A DNA stretch of 64,000 bases from Pararhodobacter sp. CCB-MM2. GTDB taxonomy: Bacteria > Pseudomonadota > Alphaproteobacteria > Rhodobacterales > Rhodobacteraceae. The notes under the pieces were generated by a model. That model was not told the DNA's origin and made no database searches. It saw nothing but the letters and a program-made list of their open reading frames with translations. Shown here piece by piece: positions 59,201-64,000 of this stretch (within the stretch, counting starts at the first letter, position 1; every line of letters begins with the position of its first letter). The DNA lies in the NCBI RefSeq assembly GCF_001691415.1, contig NZ_LRRR01000006.1:124001-188000 (forward strand), read 5' to 3'. The position numbers were made by a program, and so were the translations under genes.

Positions 59201-60821
59201 TCAGCTGCCCGGCATGAAGGTCACCGACCTGATCGCCAAGCTGCGCCATTCCACGAGGGGCGTGACCCTGATCTCGCCGCCGCCGCACCACGACATCTAC
59301 TCGATCGAAGACCTCGCGCAGCTGATCTACGACCTCAAGCAGATCAACCCCAAGTGCAAGGTCACGGTGAAGCTGGTGGCGTCCTCGGGCGTCGGTACGA
59401 TTGCCGCGGGCGTGGCCAAGGCCAAGGCCGACATCATCCTGATCTCGGGCCACAATGGCGGCACCGGGGCCTCGCCGGCGACCTCGATCAAGTATGCGGG
59501 TCTGCCGTGGGAGATGGGCCTCACCGAGGCGCATCAGGTGCTGGCGATGAACAACCTGCGCGACCGCGTGACGCTGCGGACGGACGGTGGTCTGCGCACC
59601 GGTCGGGACATCGTCATGGCCGCGATGCTGGGCGCCGAGGAATTCGGCATCGGCACCGCTGCGCTGATCGCGATGGGCTGCATCATGGTGCGTCAGTGCC
59701 AGTCGAACACCTGCCCGGTCGGCGTCTGCACGCAGAACGACGCGCTGCGCCAGAAGTTCACCGGCAATGCGGACAAGGTGGTCAACCTCATCACCTTCTA
59801 CGCGCAGGAAGTGCGTGAGATCCTCGCCTCGCTGGGCGCCCGCTCGGTGGACGAGATCATCGGCCGCGCGGATCTGCTGGCGCAGGTCAGCCGGGGTTCG
59901 GCGCATCTCGACGACCTCGACCTGAACCCGCTGCTGATCACCGTCGATGGCTCGCGCTCGATCCGTTACGACCGCGACAAGCCGCGCAACGCCGTGCCCG
60001 AGACGCTGGACAGCGAGATCATCCGCGACGCTGCCCGCTTCTTCGAAGAGGGTGAGAAGATGCAGCTGTCCTACGCCGTGCGGAACACGCATCGGACCGT
60101 GGGCACGCGTGCCTCCAGCCACATCGTCAGCAAGTTCGGCATGCGCAACAAGCTGCAGCGCGACCACCTGACGGTGAAGCTGGCCGGTTCCGCCGGTCAG
60201 TCGCTGGGAGCCTTCGCCGTGCGCGGGTTGAAGATCGAAGTGTTCGGCGATGCCAACGACTATGTCGGCAAGGGCCTGTCGGGCGGTCTGGTGGTGGTGC
60301 GTCCGCGCATGTCCTCGCCGCTCAAGGCCTCCGAGAACACGATCATCGGCAACACCGTGCTCTATGGCGCAACCGATGGTCAGCTGTTCGCGGCCGGTCG
60401 TGCGGGTGAGCGCTTCGCGGTGCGGAACTCGGGCGCCTCGGTGGTGGTCGAGGGCTGTGGCTCCAACGGTTGTGAATACATGACCGGCGGGATCGCGGTG
60501 ATCCTGGGCTCGATCGGTGCCAACTTCGGCGCCGGCATGACCGGGGGCATGGCCTATCTCTATGACCCCGAGGGCACGGCGCTGAACCTGATGAACCTGG
60601 AATCGCTGGTGACCTGCCCGGTCACGGTTGATCACTGGGAGAACCAGCTCAAGGGCCTGATCGAACAGCATGTCGCCGAGACGGAGTCGGTGCTGGGCAC
60701 CGAGATCCTGCGCCGCTGGGATGTGGAGAAGGCGAACTTCCTGCAGGTCTGCCCGAAGGAGATGCTGGTGCATCTGACGCATCCGCTGGCCCACGAGGTC
60801 AAGGCAATGCCCGCCGAATAA
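56283..60821 (+). CDS. gltB: glutamate synthase (NADPH) large subunit
   Basis: This 1512-aa alpha subunit makes glutamate from glutamine and 2-oxoglutarate. The mature enzyme starts at C34 (EHASCGVGLVV), so 33 residues are a propeptide. An N-terminal amidotransferase domain (34 to about 430) is followed by a central domain. The FMN/2-oxoglutarate synthase domain contains SDSGEGGESPDDF, SGHNGGTGASPATSIKYAG and the 3Fe-4S motif CIMVRQCQSNTCPVGVC. The C-terminal beta-helix has GLSGGLVVVRPRM. It follows gltD after a 147-bp gap with GC-rich stems, and AAGGAG precedes the ATG. Confidence 0.98.
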   Translation: MTVYDESWVAAEEAKRRWMDENGLYKTDDEHASCGVGLVVSINGKPSRQVVMNGINALKAIWHRGAVDADGKTGDGAGIHVQIPAPFFYDQIRRTGHEPDMDSLIAVGQVFLPRTDFGAQERCRTIVETEVLRMGYYIYGWRHVPVDTLVLGEKANATRPEIEQILIKNTKGTDEETFERELYIIRRRIEKAAIEAQVTGLYICSLSCRSIIYKGMMLAEQVATFYPDLMDERFISSFAIYHQRYSTNTFPQWWLAQPFRMLAHNGEINTLKGNVNWMKSHEIRMASSAFGEMAEDIKPIVPGGSSDSGALDAVFEVLVRSGRSAPMAKTMLVPEAWSKTTVELPKPWQDMYSYCNSVMEPWDGPAALAMTDGRWVCGGLDRNGLRPMRYVVTGDGMLIAGSEAGMVPVDEMTVREKGALGPGQMIAVDMKEGKLYRDTALKDRLASSQPFGEWTDKIVELNNLLRDVPETPMHAGEELRRRQIAAGYSMEEIEQILSPMAEDGKEAVASMGDDTPSAVLSKVYRPLSHFFRQNFSQVTNPPIDSLRESRVMSLKTRFGNLKNVLDESSAQTEILMLESPFIANEEFKMMVQQFGDGVTFIDCTFEADAGPEALREGLNRIRTEAEDAVRSGAAHLVLTDEKQGADRVPMPMILATSAVHSWLTRKGLRTFTSINTRSAECIDPHYFAVLIGCGATTVNPYLAQDTIADRIDRGLLDGSLIDAMRRYRDAIDAGLLKIMAKMGISIISSYRGGLNFESVGLSRALVADYFPGMHSRISGIGLHGIQMKLEEVHTKGWRQPVGPLPVGGFYKARRSGEKHAWEAQTMHLLQSACDRASYDLWRKYSAALQANPPIHLRDLLDFKPLGRPLPIEEVESITSIRKRFVTPGMSLGALSPEAHRTLSIAMNRIGAKSDSGEGGESPDDFTPEPNGDNASAKIKQVASGRFGVTAEYLIHCEELEIKVAQGAKPGEGGQLPGMKVTDLIAKLRHSTRGVTLISPPPHHDIYSIEDLAQLIYDLKQINPKCKVTVKLVASSGVGTIAAGVAKAKADIILISGHNGGTGASPATSIKYAGLPWEMGLTEAHQVLAMNNLRDRVTLRTDGGLRTGRDIVMAAMLGAEEFGIGTAALIAMGCIMVRQCQSNTCPVGVCTQNDALRQKFTGNADKVVNLITFYAQEVREILASLGARSVDEIIGRADLLAQVSRGSAHLDDLDLNPLLITVDGSRSIRYDRDKPRNAVPETLDSEIIRDAARFFEEGEKMQLSYAVRNTHRTVGTRASSHIVSKFGMRNKLQRDHLTVKLAGSAGQSLGAFAVRGLKIEVFGDANDYVGKGLSGGLVVVRPRMSSPLKASENTIIGNTVLYGATDGQLFAAGRAGERFAVRNSGASVVVEGCGSNGCEYMTGGIAVILGSIGANFGAGMTGGMAYLYDPEGTALNLMNLESLVTCPVTVDHWENQLKGLIEQHVAETESVLGTEILRRWDVEKANFLQVCPKEMLVHLTHPLAHEVKAMPAE

Positions 60822-60832
60822 GGCGCGACCCG

Positions 60833-60857
60833 CGTAGGGTGGGGTTTCACCCCACCT
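60833..60857. repeat. 25-bp hairpin repeat, copy 2
   Basis: GCGTAGGGTGGGGTTTCA followed by CCCCACC: stem GGTGGGG/CCCCACC, loop TTTCA. Compared with copy 1 at 30240 both members of the loop-closing pair have changed (G-C for A-T). It stands 11 bases after the gltB stop. Confidence 0.75.
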
Positions 60858-60882
60858 GTCGCTCCCCTCATTGCCAGAACAA

Positions 60883-60914
60883 AAAAGGGGCCGCAGATGC
60901 GGCCCCTTTTCTTT
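60883..60914. terminator. bidirectional Rho-independent terminator
   Basis: AAAAGGGGCCGC and GCGGCCCCTTTT form a 12-bp stem with loop AGAT. An A run precedes and CTTTT follows. It is placed between the converging gltB and substrate-binding-protein genes. Confidence 0.9.
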
Positions 60915-60929
60915 TGCCTTCTGGAGGGA

Positions 60930-62114
60930 TTACTCGCCGACCGCCATGGCTTCACCGGTGTCACCGTCGATGCTGACCAGCGTGTTCCACTGACCATTGC
61001 CGACCTGGCTGATGAAGATGTCGTTCGCGCCCTGATGATCAGCCCCGAAGTTGATATGGGTGCCCAGCAGCGCGTCATCGTAATCCAGCGCTTCCATCGC
61101 CGCGACGAAGCCCTCGGTGGTCAGGTCCGGCCCGGCCGCTTCCAGCGCGCGCACGATCTGTCCCGCCGCAGTGTAGCCCAGCATCGCAAAGCCCGAGGCC
61201 GGCTGGTCATAGGCCGCCTGATAGGCCGCGATGAACTCGGCCGGGGCCTCGTCCGACGCGCGAGCATAGAGGTCCTGCCACCCCGACGAGGCATAGAGCC
61301 CGTCCGTCACGCCACCCGGCACCATGGCCACCGGCTCGAGGAAGCCGGCCGAGGTGGTCAGGAACAGCGCGTCGTCCCAGCCCAGACGCTTGGCGGTGCC
61401 GACGATGGTGATGCCGGCGCGCACGCCCACGGCCTGCGTGATGATCTGGCAGCCCGCGTCGCGCAGACGGCTGACAGCACCGACGAAGTCCTGCTCATCG
61501 GGACGGTGGGTGGTCTCGTCGACGAAGGTCAGGCCCATTTCCTCGGCCGCCTCGCGCGAGGCGGTGGCGATTTCCTCACCGAAATCGGTCGGCAGGTACA
61601 TCGAGCAGACATTGGTCGCGCCGGTCGTCTCGTGCAGGTAGCGGATGCCCGCGACGGTCTGGTCGTAATAGCTGGAGAACGAGGCGAAGTTCATGCCCGG
61701 CGGCTCGGGCAGGATGGCGCGGGCAGCGGTCAGCGGCGCCACGTTCGGCACGCCCCGGCGTTCCATCAGCGGGTAATGCGCGAGGTTGTGCGGCGTCCCG
61801 AGGTTCAGCAGCATCGCGAAGACGCCGTCACGCTCGATCAGCTTGTTATAGCCCTGCGTGGCGCGCGGCAGCTGGTAGCCGTGATCTTCCACCAGATAGC
61901 GGATCTGGCGGCCATGCACGCCGCCGTTCGCGTTCACCTGCTCGAAATACAGGTTGGCGCCGTTCACCGCCGGCGTCGAAACCGCCGCGAACACGCCCGA
62001 GAGGTCATGCACGCCGCCGATCAGCACTTCGCTGTCGGTGACGCCACGGGTCTGGGCCTGCGCGCCGGTGGCCAGCGCCGCAATGGCAGCCGCCATCAGA
62101 AACTTGGTCTTCAT
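60930..62114 (-). CDS. ABC transporter substrate-binding protein, branched-chain amino acid (LivK) type
   Basis: This is a 394-aa periplasmic binding protein with signal peptide (MKTKFLMAAAIAALATGAQA, then QTR). The mature protein is a type I periplasmic-binding fold of the HAAT family: SEVLIGGVHDLSGVFAAVSTPAVNG at the start, VHGRQIRYLVEDHGYQ, and DFVGAVSRLRDAGCQIITQAV. Its position 47 bases after an acyl-CoA ligase gene suggests a Liv-type cluster for fatty or aromatic acids rather than amino acids. The permease and ATPase genes are not downstream here, so they must lie upstream beyond the window or elsewhere. Confidence 0.9.
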   Translation of the reverse strand: MKTKFLMAAAIAALATGAQAQTRGVTDSEVLIGGVHDLSGVFAAVSTPAVNGANLYFEQVNANGGVHGRQIRYLVEDHGYQLPRATQGYNKLIERDGVFAMLLNLGTPHNLAHYPLMERRGVPNVAPLTAARAILPEPPGMNFASFSSYYDQTVAGIRYLHETTGATNVCSMYLPTDFGEEIATASREAAEEMGLTFVDETTHRPDEQDFVGAVSRLRDAGCQIITQAVGVRAGITIVGTAKRLGWDDALFLTTSAGFLEPVAMVPGGVTDGLYASSGWQDLYARASDEAPAEFIAAYQAAYDQPASGFAMLGYTAAGQIVRALEAAGPDLTTEGFVAAMEALDYDDALLGTHINFGADHQGANDIFISQVGNGQWNTLVSIDGDTGEAMAVGE

Positions 62115-62161
62115 GTCGTCCTCCCCTTTGGACCCTCCTCCGGGCCCTTATTGCAATCGTC

Positions 62162-63997
62162 TCAATACATCGCGTCGATCAGCGCCTTGTGCCGCGTTTC
62201 GACGGTTGCGCGTTTCAGCTTCATCGTGGCCGTAAGCTCCTCATCTTCGGCCGTCAGAAGCACGTCGATCAGGCGGAAATCCTTGATCTGTTCGACGCGC
62301 GCGAACTCCTTGTTGACCGCCTCGATCTCGCGGCGGATCAGCGCCAGCACCGGCTCGGCGCGGCACAGCGAGCGGAAGTCGCTGAACGGCACCTTGTGGT
62401 CCTGAGCGTATTTCTCGACGTTTTCCTGATCGATCATGATCAGGCAGGTCAGATATTTGCGCCGGTCGCCGATGATCACCGCATCCGAGATGTAATGGCT
62501 GAACTTCAGCCGGCTCTCGATCTCGGCGGGGGTGATGTTCTTGCCGCCCGCGGTGATGATGATGTCCTTGATCCGGCCGGTGATGGTCAGGAAGCCCTGA
62601 TTGTCGATCCGCCCCACATCGCCGGTGCGCAGCCAGCCGTCCTCGGTGAAGGCCTCGGCGGTCTTCTCGGGCTTGTTGAGATAGCCCTTGAAGATGTTGA
62701 GCCCCTTCAGCTGGATCTCGCCATCCGGCGCAATGCGCATCTGGATGCCGGGATTCACCTGCCCGACCGAGCCGGTGGCATTCGAATCCGGCAGGTTGAT
62801 CGTCGCCACGCCCGAGGTCTCGGACATGCCGAACCCCTCATAAAGCGGCACGCCGATCGCATGATACCAGCGCAGCAACTCGGGCGAGATCGGCGCGGCG
62901 CCGGTCAGGCCGCGGGTGATGCGGTCCATGCCCAGCATGCGGCGCAGGTTGGCCAGCACGAGGAAATCCCAGACCCGGTAGCGCAGCGCCACACCGCCCG
63001 GCACCGGCTTACCCTCAAGGATGCAATCCGCCCGCGCCAGCCCCGCCTTGATCGCCTGCCCGAAGGCCCAGCGGCCCAGCGCCGTCGATTCCTGCGCCAT
63101 GACCAGCACGCGGGAATAGACCTTCTCCCAGACGCGCGGCACGGCGACGAAACCATGCGGCGAGATTTCGCGGAGGTTGTCGAACACCGTCTCTGGGCTC
63201 TCGGCGAAATTCACCGTCGAGGACACGACCAGCGGCGTGTAGAGCGACACGATCCGTTCGAGGATATGGCACAGGGGCAGGAAGCACAGCTGCTCGGCCC
63301 GCTTCTGGAACGGCAACCCGTAGAGCGAGGCCTCCATCCCGGCCGTGATGTTCTCCTGCGTCAGCTGCACGCCCTTGGGCTGACCGGTGGTGCCCGAGGT
63401 GTAGATCAGCACGCAGACATCCTGCGGCCCGGTCTTGTCGATCTCGGCGTTGAAGACGGCCTCGTCGTCGTGCTGGCGGCCCAGATCGTAAAGCTCGTCG
63501 AGCAGCATGCAGTTCTGGTTGTCGAAGGCATGCAGCCCCTCGGGATCGAGGATGATGACCTTCAACAGCGAGGGCATCTGGTCCGCGACTTCGAGGTATT
63601 TATCCAGCTGTTCCTCGTTCTCGACGATCAGGAACTTGGTCTGGCTGTCATTGACCAGATAGGCCAGCTGCGCGGCGGAATCGGTGGTGTAGACGCCCGA
63701 AGAAATGGCCCCCATGCATTGGGCGGCCATGTCGAAATACATCCACTCCTTGTTGTCCTCGGACAGGATCGAGATCACGTCGCCGCGCTGCAGGCCCAGC
63801 GCGCGCAGGCCCATGCCGATATGGCGCGCGCGGGTCAGGTAGTCGGTCCAGCTATAGGCCTGCCAGATGCCGAGGTCCTTCTCGCGATGCGCGACCTCGG
63901 CGCCGTTCTCCAGACAGCGGGCGCGGAACAGGGCGGGGACGGTCATATGGCCGTCGATGCGCACCGGCGAGACACCGGGCTCGGCATTGACGCGCAC
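62162..63997 (-). CDS. long-chain fatty acid--CoA ligase-like AMP-binding protein, 5' end at window edge
   Basis: This 611-aa acyl-CoA synthetase activates a carboxylic acid through an acyl-adenylate. The AMP-binding motif is VLIYTSGTTGQPKGVQLT; YEGFGMSETSG, DGWLRTGDVGRIDNQGFLTITGRIKDIIITAGGKNITP and the catalytic lysine region near the C-terminus (TATMKLKRATVE) are present. The frame stays open to the right edge, so the start is uncertain: GTG at 63997, ATG at 63946 or a codon beyond 64000. It is followed by a Liv-type binding protein gene. Confidence 0.9.
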   Translation of the reverse strand: MRVNAEPGVSPVRIDGHMTVPALFRARCLENGAEVAHREKDLGIWQAYSWTDYLTRARHIGMGLRALGLQRGDVISILSEDNKEWMYFDMAAQCMGAISSGVYTTDSAAQLAYLVNDSQTKFLIVENEEQLDKYLEVADQMPSLLKVIILDPEGLHAFDNQNCMLLDELYDLGRQHDDEAVFNAEIDKTGPQDVCVLIYTSGTTGQPKGVQLTQENITAGMEASLYGLPFQKRAEQLCFLPLCHILERIVSLYTPLVVSSTVNFAESPETVFDNLREISPHGFVAVPRVWEKVYSRVLVMAQESTALGRWAFGQAIKAGLARADCILEGKPVPGGVALRYRVWDFLVLANLRRMLGMDRITRGLTGAAPISPELLRWYHAIGVPLYEGFGMSETSGVATINLPDSNATGSVGQVNPGIQMRIAPDGEIQLKGLNIFKGYLNKPEKTAEAFTEDGWLRTGDVGRIDNQGFLTITGRIKDIIITAGGKNITPAEIESRLKFSHYISDAVIIGDRRKYLTCLIMIDQENVEKYAQDHKVPFSDFRSLCRAEPVLALIRREIEAVNKEFARVEQIKDFRLIDVLLTAEDEELTATMKLKRATVETRHKALIDAMY

Positions 63998-64000
63998 GCC

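Noticed and set aside
56247..60794. A 1515-codon open frame antisense to gltB
   Set aside because: It mirrors the codon structure of gltB in GC-rich DNA, has histidine/arginine-rich low-similarity sequence and no ribosome binding site. gltB itself is unambiguous.
1..64000. Prophage, defence system, CRISPR array, insertion sequence or integrative element
   Set aside because: No integrase, transposase, terminal repeats, spacer arrays or defence-type genes were found. Neither tRNA gene has a flanking duplication or integrase.

Overview
The window is chromosomal DNA from a high-GC alphaproteobacterium, almost certainly a member of the Rhodobacteraceae (Rhodobacter/Paracoccus/roseobacter relatives). 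The reasons are the ECF sigma-E/ChrR pair with its divergent lipid-modifying operon, a PetP/PetR regulator pair, the rnd-lptCAB-rpoN-hpf-ptsN gene order, the DUF2794 and DUF3775 families, and dispersed intergenic repeats ending in CCCGGGATATTT. I see no insertion sequence, prophage, CRISPR array, toxin-antitoxin pair or rRNA. Genes are densely packed with many ATGA overlaps. This is mostly core genome with a few accessory metabolic blocks.

Layout. 0-7 kb: a cobalt-type nitrile hydratase cluster (accessory protein cut by the left edge, beta, alpha), a LuxR-family solo regulator followed by a lux-box-like palindrome and a terminator but no luxI, then MFS transporter, type II haloacid dehalogenase, HIT protein, aldehyde dehydrogenase and an exported barrel-like protein. 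7-17 kb: 1-Cys peroxiredoxin, LolA, a lytic transglycosylase-like lipoprotein, HspQ, an RsbW/RsbV-like partner-switch pair, thiolase, two small exported proteins, LeuB, and a LysR/epimerase divergon. 17-23 kb: ZapE, and a LysR gene divergent from an operon of a BesD/HalD-like Fe(II)/2-oxoglutarate hydroxylase, mercaptopyruvate sulfurtransferase, GNAT acetyltransferase and aromatic aminotransferase. 23-29 kb: ChrR and sigma-E, divergent from a four-gene FAD oxidoreductase/DUF1365/DUF3833/SDR operon, with matching sigma-E-type promoters facing both ways.

28-39 kb: homogentisate dioxygenase and fumarylacetoacetase, opposed to a MarR gene coupled to lrgAB. These are followed by free methionine-R-sulfoxide reductase, saccharopine dehydrogenase and a MATE exporter, then a tightly overlapped cluster (PlcP-like phosphoesterase, GT21 glycosyltransferase, DedA protein, GT2 glycosyltransferase) that looks like a phosphate-starvation lipid-remodelling operon with a Pho-box-like promoter. 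40-50 kb: tRNA-Lys, petR/petP divergent from ilvE, smpB, an I78-type lipoprotein, DUF2794, an RluA-type pseudouridine synthase, and the LPS-transport/rpoN/PTS-Ntr block. 50-64 kb: purU, aldo/keto reductase, tRNA-Leu, an NDUFA9-like protein, uppP, gltD and gltB, a Liv-type binding protein and an acyl-CoA ligase cut by the right edge.

The most interesting signals are regulatory. Near-identical 19-bp palindromes lie in the petP/ilvE gap and in front of gltDB. A perfect 12-bp inverted repeat buries the ribosome binding site of sseA. The two sigma-E-type promoters face away from each other. The orphan lux box stands about 60 nt before a terminator and may drive a small RNA. A composite repeat family occurs six times, including one inverted pair, and a 25-nt hairpin repeat occurs twice with a compensatory base change.
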